A stretch of DNA of 64,000 nt from Oreohelix idahoensis (Eukaryota; Mollusca; Gastropoda; Stylommatophora; Oreohelicidae). Positions within the stretch are counted from its first letter, which is position 1. Each line of letters starts with the position of its first letter. The stretch covers positions 1 to 64,000 of the forward strand of contig JAMPIV010017574.1 of NCBI GenBank assembly GCA_024509875.1, read 5' to 3'. Below are positions 22,321 through 33,664 of this stretch, in pieces. The notes under the pieces are model-generated. The model was given only the letters and a program-made list of their open reading frames with translations, was not told the DNA's origin and ran no database searches. The translations under genes and the position numbers were made by a program.

Positions 22321-24600
22321 AAAGTCTTTGTTTGTTCCTTTCGCAGTGTTCCATGAATCCTATATTTATAAGTTCTAGCATCAGAATGTTTCTACTTATT
22401 TCTATTAGTTTTTGCACGGTTAATTCATAAGCGGGATGTCCCTCCGTCTATTTCGAGATTTGCTCGCGCGGTGGTGTTACATCTATGTTGTGTATGACGT
22501 ACAAGTTTTCATGACCTATGAGGTATTTCATAAAATCCTGATTCTTCAGTAGTATTTTTAGTGAATTGTACCTTAGACACCAATAAGATCTTTAGCTTAG
22601 TTGATGGATTTATGTTTTTATTTAGTTACCTTTGCTTATTTAAGTTGGTTTTCTGTATCTACTGACTGTTGTTAATAACTTATTTAAAATATTCCAGACC
22701 ATTTACGCCCAGACTTTTTCTTTATCATCTAATGGTCTGTTTCTTTCATTCAAGAATTTCGGTGGTGGTTGTGTCTTTGTCTAATTATGTTATGTTTTTC
22801 CTTCAAGTGTACCTTTGCAGCTTTGTCGGTTTGATCAAACTGTACTTCATTCTATTTAAACTCCTTCTTTTCGATGGCTAAAAATACAGTCAATGACTCC
22901 ATTTTGCGTGTTTCTTTTTTTTAATCTCTTTTTCTGTTGAATTGTGTCCCCATATGCCTTTCTTGGTATTTTTTTCTTATTTCTTTAGCCAATGAATCCC
23001 CCACTTACATATGTAAATGTTGCTGAATTGTATCAACGAATAGTCTTTATGGGAATATTCTTTTGGATTTCAGATTATGACCGAGAAATTAGTTTTAATC
23101 CTTATCTTTTGTTCCTTTGTTTGCAAGTTTTGATTGATTATATGTTCATTTATTTTTTCCCTTTTCGTCCACATTTGAAGCCCTGATTCATTCATATATA
23201 ATGAAATGTGAAACAGTGCGGTGCAGCTAGTTATCACATGCCACAAGTGCAGAAAAATATCTTCTTCTTGTCACGGCTTTTCTTTGTTTTCAGTGACTTT
23301 TAGGACAAGATATTTTTACCAGAGTTCAATTTTCTAATTATATGCGTATTTTTGCCGCTCGTTTTAAAACGATTTGTCTCTGGTGTTATGTACGTTAATC
23401 TTAATTCTCATCAGTCAATCTCTTAACATTACTCTTTTTAACTTTCGTTTTGGCGTCGAGTTCTAACCGGAAACGCTCTAACATAGATTTTTACCCAATC
23501 TTTTCTGTATTACTGTCTCCGATTTCATGCATGGCTTGGGTTTTTTTAGCCTGAAAACCAGGACGTCTAAAAAGCCAACTGTTATTTTAGCTTTTTTTGT
23601 GCTCACGTATCTTGTCAAATACAAAATATTCACTTATGTGGTGTCAAGAACCGTCGCTGAACATTTCGGGGTCGAGTGCTTCCTCATGATAACCAACCTC
23701 CAGCAATGAGAATGGTACAGTAGACGCAGTTACTGCTGCCTTAAGATGGCTGTCCTCTGTGACATTTAAATTAAAAATTCTATTATTGTATCAGACTCAC
23801 AATCCATTGCTTCGAAAGGCCATCGCAACATGGATGGCCCGACATGAACTTATTTTAAAAAAAATTTAGAAGCTTGAATCTTCAAGGACTAATATGGATT
23901 GAAACTGATCTGGTCCAAACAGGGGTACGTGGCCAATGGCCTCGATTGCTGGCCATCTAGCTTTCAAGGGCATCCACACAAGATGCATTGGGCATTGGAT
24001 AAGAGATAAATATCTCTTTTCATTTGTTCGCCCATTAAGGCGATGACAACTGCAATCGATGAATCATCATGGGCTACTCGACTGCTTCAAGTTGGCATCA
24101 AATCTAAGACTGTTATTTCAGGGATGGACTCTTTTTTTGAGAGGATTAAATTGCGATTTTATACAACCAGTCTTTAACCCAACAATATCCTATTTCACTC
24201 ACTCCCACCATCCTCGACATCCTCATGTTACCCTCCTCTAAAATGCAACACCTATGGTTACATTGCTCTGAGTCTCCAATGACGTCTATTTTGATTAACA
24301 GTAAAAATTAAAGGATGCACAAAAGCTACATAACATCAGGCAAAGAGACTGATTCAAAATTTTTGAACTATCATTTAAAAAAACTTAAAGATGGGGAAAG
24401 CGCTGATGCTCCTCTTATTATTATGTTTTTTCCTTTTTCTAAATAATGCACACGTTATTTTGTCTTTATCTTTTAGTCTTGCTTTTTTTTTTTTACTTCT
24501 TTTTCAGTATTTCATTTTTAAAAAAAAATTCTTGTTTTTAGGCTCACTCTCTTACCCTAGACATTCTTTTTTTTCCTGATTATTAAGGAACTTTTGTCCA
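22321..24600. other. AT-rich region without supported genes
   Basis: Several short ORFs but none with recognisable domains or consistent frames. The string GGGCGAACAAATGAAAAG (minus, near 24018-24035) resembles the retroposon tail motif and may mark another truncated copy. Confidence 0.4.
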
Positions 24601-24609
24601 AATAAAAAA

Positions 24610-27600
24610 TTTCGTTTGGTCTTTCATTTCTTCTTCCCCCTTTTCCATCCCTTTTCTTCTTTTTTTTTCTTTTTTCTTTTCTTTCTCTTTTTTTCTTTTC
24701 TTCTTCTCACCTTCTTCTTTCTTTTTTTTTTCTTTTTTTTTTTTCTTCTTTTTCTCCTTTTTTTTCTTTCTTTTTTTTTCTTCCTTTTCCCTTTTTTCTT
24801 CTTCTCTTCTTCTTCCTTCTTCTTCTTTTTCTTCTTTTCACTTCTCCTTTCTTTTTCCTTTCTTTTTTCTTTTTTTTTCTTCTTCTTCCTTTTCTTCTTC
24901 TTCTTCTCTTTTCTTCTTTTTTTTTCCTTCTCTTTTCTTCTTTCTTTTCTTTCTTCCTTCCTTTCTTCTTCTATTCCTCTTCTTCTTTTCCCTCAAAATC
25001 TTTTTTTTCTTCCTTCTTCCCTTCGTCTTTTTCTTCTTCTTCCATTTTTTCTCCCTCCCATTTTTTTCTTTTTATTTCATATTCCCTTCTTCCTCTTTCT
25101 TCTCCTCAACTTTTTTTTCTTCTTTCTTTTCAATCTTATTCCCCCCCCTTTTTTTTTTCTTTTTCTTTTTTCTCTCTTTCTCCCCTTCTTTCTCTTTTCC
25201 TTTTCTTCTTCTTCCATCCTTTTTCTTCTTTCTAACTTTTCCCTTTTTCTCCTTTTCTTTTCTTTTAAAAAAACTCTTTTTAAACCCCTTTTTTTTTTCT
25301 TTTTTTTTTCTTTTTTTTCTTTTTCTTTCCTTTTTACTTTTTTTTTTCTTTTTTTTTCTTCTTTTTTCCTTATTTCTTCTTCTTTTTCCCCTTTTTTCTT
25401 TTCTTTTTTTTTTCCATTCTTTTTTTCAATTTAATTCATTTTCCTTTTCCTCTTTTCTTCTCTCTTTTCTTTCTTTTCCTTTTTCCTTTTTTTTTTAAAA
25501 TTAATCAGATCTTATTTTTTTCTTTTTTTTCTCTAACTTCTTTTTTTACCGACATTCCTCAATTCCTTTCCCTTATTTAGTTTTCTTTTCTTTTCTTTTC
25601 TTTTTTCATCCTCTTTTCCCGCTTCTTTCTTCTTCCAACTCTCTTTCTTTTTTTCTCTGAACCCTTTTTTTCTTTCCCCCGACCAAAATCGCTTTTTTTT
25701 TTTTTCATTTCTTTCTTTTAATCCTTTCTTTTCTTCTTTTTTTCAACCTTTTTTTTCTTTTTTTCTCACTCTCCTTTTCCTTCTTTTCTTCCCCTTCTTT
25801 AACCTTTCCCCTCTAAAATTCCCCCTTTCTTTTTCTAAAAACCTTTTTCTTTTTTTTATTTTCTTCTTTTTTCTTTTAGCCATTTCCTTTCATCTTTTTC
25901 TTTCTTACTTCATTCTTTTCCCAATTCTTTTCATCCCCCTCTTTTTTCTTCTATTCTTCCAACTACTTATTTCTTCTTCTTCTTCTTCTATTCAGGTTTT
26001 TCCTCTTCTTTTTTCCTTTCTAAACACCTTTTTTTCTTGTTCCATTTCCCCTTTTCCTTTTAAAAATTTCTTTCTTTCTTCTAAATCTTTCCTTTCTCCT
26101 TCTTATTACCAAACCTTCATTTTCTTTTTCTTCTTTTTTTCCCCTTTTTTCTTTTCTTCCCCCATCCCTTCTTCTCTTCTTTTCCCTTCTTCTCCCCCTT
26201 TTTTTTTTCTTTTCCTTCTTCTCCCTTTTTTTCTTTTTTATTCACTTCTTTTTTTCTTCCCTTTTCTTCCTCTTTTTTCCTACTTCCCCAACTTTTTTTT
26301 TTTCTTTTCTTCTTCTTCTTCTTTTCTCTTATCTTCTCGTCTTCCTTTTTTTCTTTTTTTTCCCTCTCCCAATTCTTCCCAAACCCACTTCATTCTTACC
26401 TTCTCCCCTTTTTCTTTCTTCAACTTCTTCCCTTCCCCTTCTCTTTTTCTTCCCCCTTTTTTCTCATTCTTTTTCCTTCAATTCTTTCCCCTTATACCCT
26501 TCTTTCATTTTTTTTTTTCTCTCTCCCCCCTCCTTTTCTTCCTTTTTTTCTTCCCATTTCCCCTTTTTTCCTCTCATTTCCTTCTTCTTCAACCTTCCCT
26601 TTTTCTTTTTCTACCTTTTTCTCCCTTCCTTCCTTCTTCTTTCTTCCCCCCTTCTTCTTCAACTTTTTCTTTTCCCCTTCATTTTTTTTTTTAAAAACTT
26701 TTCTTCTTCTTTTTTTCTTTCCCTCTTTTTCTTTTCTTCCCCATTTAATTTTTCCCTCTCTTTCTCCCCTCTATTTCCTTCCCTTTTCTTTCTCTTTCTC
26801 TTTCCTCTTCATCCCTTCTTCTCTAACTCTTTTTTTCTCTTCTCCCCCCTTTTCTTCTTTTTTTTTTTTTTTCCTGCTTCTTTTTTTCCCCTTTTCTCCC
26901 TTCCTTTTCAAAAACTTAATCCTTTCTTTTTCTCTTTTCTTTTCTTTTTTCTTTTTTTTCTCTCTCCTTACCTCCTTTCTCTTTCTTTTTCCCCCCTTCT
27001 TTTTTTTAACTTTCCTTCTTCTTTTTTTTTTTCCATCTTTTTCAATTCTCCAACTTTTTCATTTTTTCTTCTTTTTCCTTCTTTTCTTCTTTTCCCTCTT
27101 TCTTTTCCCTTCTTTCTCTTCCCTTTTCTTTCCTCAAAATCTTCTTTTTTCACATCTCTCTCCTTTAACTCTTCTCTTTTCATTTTTCCCCTTCCTTCTT
27201 CTTTCTTTTCTCAATTGTTCTTCTTCTTCTTTTTAAACCTCCCTTCCCATACAATTTTTCTTCTTTTTTTCTTCCAAACACCCCTTTTCTTCTTCCCTTC
27301 TTATCCCTTTTTTCCTCTTCCTTCTCCCTTCCCTTCTTCTCATTTCTTTTTCAAAATCTTCCTAAAAACAACCTTTTCTTCTTTCCTTTCCACCCCTTCT
27401 TCTATTTTTTTCACCCTTCATTTTAAATCCTTTTCATTTTTTTTCCTTCCCAAACCCCAGTCAATTTCTCTTTTTATTTCTTGATTTTCCTTCTTCTTAA
27501 TTCCTTTTAACTACACCTCCAAACAAAACTAATTTCCTTCAACCAATTTTTCTATTCAAAAACAAAATCCCTTCCCTTTTTCTTTTCACCCAATCATTTC

Positions 27601-28390
27601 TTCATCATCTTTTCCTTTATCCCCAAAAGGGGAAAATTCTTCTTCTTTCCCCCTCTTCTTCCACCCTTCTTCTTTTCTTCTTTTTTCTTCTCCTTCATTC
27701 TTCTTTTTCTTTAATTTCTTCTTTTCCTCTTCTCCCCCACTTAAAGGACCTTTGGAGGCCTTCCTCTATTAAACCACCTTACATTACAAATCCCAAACCC
27801 AACCCTTTATCTTCCCCTTCTTTTTTCTTCTCTTTCTTTTCTTCTTTTCCATTTTCTTACCTTTTTCTTCCCACATCTTCTTTTTTTTTCATAAAATATT
27901 CAACCTTTTCTTTACTTCTTCTTCTTCCTTTCTTCCTTTTCTTCTTCCTTCATCACCTTGGTTCCTTATCTTTTCTTCTTCAATTTTTTTAATTCTTCTC
28001 TTCCCCCTTCCTTCCCCTTCTTAAACTTCTTTCCCCAACAAGTTTTCTTCTTCTTCTCCTTCCTTTTCTTTCTCTCTTCCCCTTCTTTTTTTATTTTCCT
28101 AAATCTTTTCTTTTTTTCTTACTCTTCTTTTCTCTTTTTCTTCCTTTTCCAAAATATTTCTTCTTCTTTTCCTTCTTCTTAAAACTTCTACCTTTTCTTG
28201 TTTCTTTTCTTTTCTTTTTTTCTAAGACAATCTAAGAAAGAACTCTCTCTTTTTTCTTCCTTTCTTCTTTTCTTCCTTTCTTTCCTTCTTTTTTTTTTTT
28301 TTTTTCCTCTCCACCTTTCTTTTCTTTTCTCTTCTTCATTTTCTTCTCCTTTCTCTTCTTCTTTTCTTCTCTAAATTTTTTCCCTTTTCT
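24610..28390. repeat. 3.8-kb polypyrimidine tract
   Basis: The + strand is almost wholly C and T, with rare A-containing islands and very few G. It is built from degenerate CTT, CTTT and T-run motifs with no stable period. Any ORF here (for example a 272-codon Phe/Leu/Ser-only frame) is a by-product of composition. It could be a huge decayed CTT satellite or an unpolished long-read consensus. It ends abruptly at about 28390 in normal complexity. Confidence 0.95.
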
Positions 28391-29440
28391 TCTTATATGT
28401 GAATTCCTTCAATCTTTCAAGTCGGCCCGGAAGCGATTATGTCACACTTGTCTGCGCACATGTCACACAGACAGTAATCTCGTTATCTATCGTACGAGTA
28501 CGCGAAAATTCCCTGTCTACCCATCTGGGTTACCAAACGAGTCTTCTTATCAGCGGTTCAATCTAAATACGCCGGCGACTATCTTATCCCAGTTGCTCAC
28601 CGCAAGCTGGGATAACCAGGTAACAAACAGGTAACATCACAGAGTGGAGTGTCGAATGATTTGATAAAATCAAATATATGCTACTTAGCAGAAAAATAAA
28701 GACGAAAGAAAGAAAGAAAGAAAAGTGCGATACTTGAGAGCACATTATAAAAATCAATACCACAAATGTACCGATACTGCCGGAGAGAAACTAAAATCGA
28801 TAGGGGCCGCCCCGTTTTGTCACACTTATAATTCCCCCCCCCCCCTCCCCTATTGTTAGCCTGTGTAGTACGTATGTATTCGTACGAGACTAAATTTCAT
28901 GTTGTTAATTGTTTTCACACTATAATTTCCTCAAGAAATAGTACAAGTAGCATTTTTTTTTAATGCATTTATTGTTGTTTTTAAGTCTCATCGTAGAACA
29001 TTTTTTTTCTTTCTTTTACCACATGTAGAAACACAGATGGCCACCAAATGCGCTGTATTTAAAAATATAAAAAAAAAAAGAAAGAAAAAAATACACTATA
29101 GACTTACAGAAACAAGACCAGTTTCACGTTAGTAATTAATTATTTTTTCCTAAAAATTTACCGGGTGTTTTTTCTGTGTAATACTTTAATGATTTTATTC
29201 TTTAAAAAAAAATCGACACCTCCTATTCAACATGACGCCCCCTGCAGCCGCACCACTCGCGCCGCCCAAGAGCCGGCACGTATTACAAAATGTATTTCAT
29301 AGGAAAATACACATTAACCGATCTAACATTTTTGTATACCCTATGTTTTAAGACCATATGCATTTTCTAAGAGAAGCAATGCATGTACATCAACAAACGA
29401 GTCCAGAAATTTGAACACATAGATAGTCTTCAAATGTCAC
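28391..29440. other. AT-rich intergenic or intronic sequence
   Basis: Low-complexity A/T runs and a C10 run at about 28836. The part next to 29446 on the minus strand is probably the start of the GPCR intron. No other feature supported. Confidence 0.4.
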
Positions 29441-29446
29441 ACATAC

Positions 29447-29654
29447 CCAATAGACTGATGTTGACTGGCTCCTTGAAACCTTGACTGATAAAGCAGACGA
29501 TGTTGATAACATTCGTAACGATGCCAAAGATGTTAATTATCTGACACACTGTACTAAAGACAATCCATGTATATATTAATATTGTCTGGTCATCTACACC
29601 GACTACGTCAATGGAAGAGTCTCCTGTAGCGGACCGGTTTAATGTATCCATCAT
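29447..29654 (-). CDS. First coding exon of a rhodopsin-like GPCR
   Basis: It encodes an extracellular N-terminus with an N-glycosylation-type NRS and then TM1. The TM1 segment is VCQIINIFGIVTNVINIVCF, followed by ISQGFKEPVNISLL. The pattern of a GxxxN-containing TM1, then QGF and VNISLLG at the start of TM2, matches lineage-expanded molluscan orphan or chemosensory GPCRs. The exon ends at a consensus donor, TTGG|GTATGT (GT at 29446-29445). An acceptor-like CTTTCAG lies upstream of the start codon on the minus strand. The remaining TM segments are not recognisable downstream within reach, so this may be one exon of a long gene or a stranded fragment. Family assignment is inference from one helix. 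Confidence 0.5.
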
Positions 29655-30443
29655 CCTGTTTGCTCTGACAACCCTTGTGTCAAAGTTTCTGAAAGATACA
29701 CTTTAGATTTTACAATGATTATTGCAAATCTGTTTTTTCAAGACGTGGAATTCACGTGTTACTTAACTGAAATCGATCTATCAGCCTAGAAAATAATATT
29801 TAAAGCACGAGTATTATATACACGACAGATATAAGTATACTTGCAGTTATTTTAATGAGCGTTGTGAATTTAACTACCCGACGTTGCCCGCTGACAGGAG
29901 TCATCAAAATGCATATTCTTGCTATCTTTATCACAAGTACAATAATGAACAAAGAATGAATGTTCCTTCCTTTACTACAGTTAAAGTGCATCCAATGAAT
30001 TGGTTTGGTTTTTAAACAATGCACTCAATAACTAGTGTTTGTCATGTCCACGGGATACCAGGTTCAACCTCGTTTGGATTATAATTAGGATATATAGTGT
30101 TTTTCATTCTATATAGCATATTACATTTGTTATTTCTTTTTGTGTGTGTTGGCTCTTCCAGGCTGTAATTTATCTGCCGTTTGTTGTGGAATCGTTTACT
30201 GTCTATGGTGTTTGTAATGTATTCTTTTCCGTGATCCTAGATTGCTCTCTGTCTCCCAACTGATACTCATTTAAATATATCTCCTGGGCGTTTGTTGGTT
30301 TTTGAATTGGGAGGTTTTAAAAACTTCTTTGTTGATATTGTGTGGGAGTTATTTTTTATAATTTATTATCATCATTTTTTTAAATATAATTCATTTTTCT
30401 TGGTGTTTTTATTCTTTATTGTCGTTCTCATTTGCTGTGGTTG

Positions 30444-30668
30444 TTATATTTTGATTCTTGTTTGGAAAATATTAAATTTTATTATATTGTGTAGTTCCCT
30501 GGGTAGGTAAATTTTTAGTACGGTTTCTAGTGATGGTGATGGAGAGTTTTGTCTTCTCAAGTATTCCATGCGTAGTTTCCTGTGCTGTTCGTATTTCTTG
30601 CATGCTATCACATAATGTGCCATGGTGTTCTTCTGCAGACATGCTACGCAGTAGGGTTGTTCCACCAT
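30444..30668 (-). pseudogene. LINE Pol C-terminal zinc-knuckle region
   Basis: CVACLQKNTMAHYVIACKKY fits the Cys/His finger that ends Pol in RNase H-bearing LINEs, followed by a basic tail ending at 30444. It is the same LINE copy as 31001-33220, separated by frameshifts. Confidence 0.6.
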
Positions 30669-31000
30669 GGAAATAGCCCGTTCCTAGTTGAAGTCTAGTC
30701 AGTTTTATATTGTATGATATTTTTAGTTCTTTAAATTTCTGACTTGTTCGTGTTGGATCTGTTAGGATTTTCTAAGCGTGTCTGCCTTTCTGGCTTTGTT
30801 TCCGGTTTTCTGTCCATTCCTTTGTTATAATATTTTAAATTAATCTTTTGATCTCTGTTGTGCCTAACCTTAAGTTTATGTAGTTTAGACTGCTTCTTCC
30901 TGTTTTTGCTTCCTTGTAGGCCGCCTTATTTCCTTCTATTCCCATGTGCGAGTATATGCATGCTGATAATACTGTGCAGCCTCTATTACTTAGGTGTGCA

Positions 31001-31522
31001 CTAAGTTGCAATATTTCTTCTGCTATGTCTGGTTGATATATTCTTAGTGCTTGAAGAGGTGAAAGTGAGTAGCTTAAGATTGTTAGTAATTTTTTTTTTC
31101 TTTGGGGGGGGGAAAGAGGGGGGCTTGTCGGTAATTATTTCTAGTGCTTTTGCTATTGCCACCATTTCTGCTGTGAATATCGATGCGTTTTCAGTTACAC
31201 AAAAATTTGTCTTCAGCTTCCATGCTGGAATGTGTATTCCGAGTTCTTCATTTTTTATTTTCGATCCATCAGTGTATACTTTTAAGCTACCCTTAGTTAT
31301 CTGCTCTATATAATCACCGGCTATGTTTTTAATGTTTTTTTCTGCCTTTGTATTTAAGATCTCTGCAAGATGAGAGTCAATTTTTGGTTTCTTGAGCTCC
31401 CAATGAAGAATCACTTGTGTGGTTTTACTACTACATTTTATTGCATTTGTTGTAGTATTATGTTCTTCTATTTTCTCCATACACTTCCATTCTATTGGGT
31501 ATCTTGTGGGATCAAGTGGCAT
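31001..31522 (-). pseudogene. LINE RNase H domain
   Basis: SLKVYTDGSKIKNEELGIHI carries the first catalytic Asp and TAEMVAIAKALE the Glu of a non-LTR RNase H. The remainder of the domain is frameshifted near a C-rich run (31105-31125, PPPKKKK). RNase H after RT places this LINE near the I/Nimb group rather than RTE or CR1, which lack it. That placement follows from domain content. Confidence 0.75.
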
Positions 31523-31666
31523 CCCAGGTCGTTGGGAAATTCTTCACAAACATTGCATGGGCTAGGTTTCTTTTGTCTGTTAGTACTCTGGTCATGTAGT
31601 TCAGTCTAAGTTCTGTTCTCCTTAGCTTGAGGGGTATTATTCCTAATACTAGGAGTATCTAATGAT

Positions 31667-33220
31667 TCAAGTGATGTTGATCGTGAGGCTCCACCAGTTG
31701 TACTTAGTACCCGGTGTTGTATTTAGTCCAATTTTTTTCTTATATTTGTGATCTGCGTAGTCATATTTTATGCTTGAATAGTTCATTTTCCCCGTTACAA
31801 ACGACCTGTAGAACATGAGAAGTGACTTGATGCTTGCTCCCCATCCACTGTCTATTAGGTTTCTCATCATATTTGTGAGTCTTCTGTAGCTCTCAATCAG
31901 CTTGTCTATATGTTTTTTCCAGTTTAGTTGTTAGTCTAAAGTCGTGCCTAAATATTTGGTGGTTTCTACTGTTGTTATTTTGTGCCCTTGGATATGTATG
32001 TCTTGTTTTATTTTTTTATAATTCTACCTCTACTGGAGATCATTCCGATTGTCTTTTTAGCAGTTAGTTGGAATCGCCACTTAGCCATCCATTCTGCGAT
32101 CTTGTTTATTTTGGGCTTATAAAACTGTATATCATCTGGTAAGGATTGTTCCCATACTCCCGATTGCTGCATCGTCTGCAATTTATGATAGTTTCTTCTT
32201 CTGTGGCTGAATTTCTCTCCAAAGTCATTAACCATTATAGAAAATAATGAAGGGAATAATACTCAGTCTTGAGGGATGCCGTTTTGTTGCTTGTATAGCT
32301 CTGATTTGTTATTATTTACCTGTACTGTAAGTATTGGCCCTGTAATAAGTTTTCTATGTAGTTGTACATGTTTCCGGTTATGCCTATCTTGTTAATCGTA
32401 TATAACATGCTTTCTCTCCAGCATTCATCGTATGCCTTTGATACATCTAAGAATAAAGCTACTGTTTTTGCATTTTCTTTAAATCCAGAAATTACCACAT
32501 GTTCTAGTCTGATAAGTTGGTCCATGTTCTAGTCTGATAAGTTGGTCCATGTTCTAGTTTGATAAGCTGGTCCATGTTCTAGTCTGATAATTTGGTCCAT
32601 GTTCTAGTCTGATAAGCTGGTCAATGTTCTAGTCCGATAAGTTGGTCCATGTTCTAGTCTGATAAGTTGGATCATGTTCTAGTCTGATAAGTTGCTCCAT
32701 GTTCTAGTCTGATAAGTTGGACCAAAGTACTTCTGTTTTACCTAAACCCAGATCGGGTTGGGCTGCAAAGATTGTTCTTTTCCATGTGGTATTTTGGTCT
32801 AATTCTGACCACAGTTTCAATTCTATTCCCTATTTGAGATATTAATGCTATTGGTTTGCAGGAGCTCGCATCATGGGCCACTTTATCTGGTTTTCGTATT
32901 GTTAAGATTACTGCTACTTTCTATGCCTATGCTATTTTACCTTTTTTCCATATAATGTTGTATAGAGAAGTAATTATTTCTATGGTGTATTTTGGTATCG
33001 TTTTTAAGGATTTCGTAGCTTAGAATGGCGTGTCCTGATGCTGAATTCGACTTCTCTTTTAGTACTTTTCTACTTCTTCTACAGCAATTTCAGAGTTTAG
33101 ATATGATTTCTACCCTACATCATTTATCTCGTTTTTTTCTAATCTCTGTTATGAATTTTCCTCTTCTCCCAATTTCTTCCTGTCCCAGGTTTTTCCTGGC
33201 ACTTACATTATAGAAGTATT
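31667..33220 (-). pseudogene. LINE reverse transcriptase, interrupted by a tandem array
   Basis: RT fingers lie near 33210-32780 in broken frames (KPIALISQIGNRIE). The palm motif with the catalytic Asp is FLDVSKAYDECW (32525-32316). The catalytic box sits at 32171-32182, where IADD replaces the usual FADD or YADD, with a frameshift just after it. Thumb sequence follows (PDDIQFYKPKINKIAEWMA and, at 31870-31667, YRSFVTGKMNYSSIKYDYA). A 225-bp tandem array, grown from the RT's own codons, splits the fingers from the palm. The copy is dead. Confidence 0.8.
32498..32722. repeat. Nine 25-bp tandem repeats born inside an RT gene
   Basis: Nine units of CATGTTCTAGTCTGATAAGT plus five more bases, period exactly 25. 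The unit equals the RT codons for QLIRLEH and adjoining bases, so the array expanded from coding sequence after the LINE inserted. As 25 is not a multiple of three, each copy shifts the frame. Confidence 0.95.
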
Positions 33221-33389
33221 TAGCTAGGGTTTTTAGCTCTTTGTTTGTTTGATCCTGCCTGTTCTTGAATTTTGATAGAAGGCATTACTGTTCGTGTTTG
33301 ATTCCCTTTAAGAGTTTTTAATATTTTCTACACCTCTGTAACTGAATGCGTGCTTGGATTAAGGTTTTCCAGTAAGCTTCCTTTTCTTG

Positions 33390-33652
33390 AGCGTCCGATT
33401 GGCAGAGTGGTTAGAGCGCTGGTCTCTCGCGACAAAGGTACCGATTTCGATTAAAGGTATCGAGACGCTTCAGTCTACTCAGCTGTAAATGACTACCTGA
33501 CTTTGCACTTGAGTTAGAGAAGGCAGCGAGGAAAGGAGCTGGTCAACCCCCCCCCCCCCCACCCACCTCTCGATGCTGAACCTAATATAGCCAAGTCTCT
33601 AACACTTCACTCCCCTACGGCAGTATCTACTATGAGACTACCTTTTTTACCT
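33390..33652 (+). mobile_element. tRNA-derived SINE, full length
   Basis: A 263-bp element flanked by the 12-bp target duplication TTCCTTTTCTTG (33378-33389 and 33653-33664). The head AGCGTCCGATTGGCAGAGTG is tRNA-like, with an A-box-type GGCAGAGTGGTTAGAGCG. A weak B box lies near 33446. The body has a C15 run near 33546. The tail, CTCTAACACTTCACTCCCCT, recurs at 46270-46300. Confidence 0.88.
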
Positions 33653-33664
33653 TTCCTTTTCTTG

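Noticed and set aside
24616..25434. 272-codon ORF of Phe, Leu, Ser and Pro
   Set aside because: It is a composition artefact of the polypyrimidine tract. Neighbouring frames and the opposite strand behave the same way and no domain is present.
29800..30024. Second GPCR fragment (minus strand)
   Set aside because: Its hydrophobic stretch is suggestive, but it lies upstream of the TM1 exon and has no clear TM3-4 motif or splice sites.
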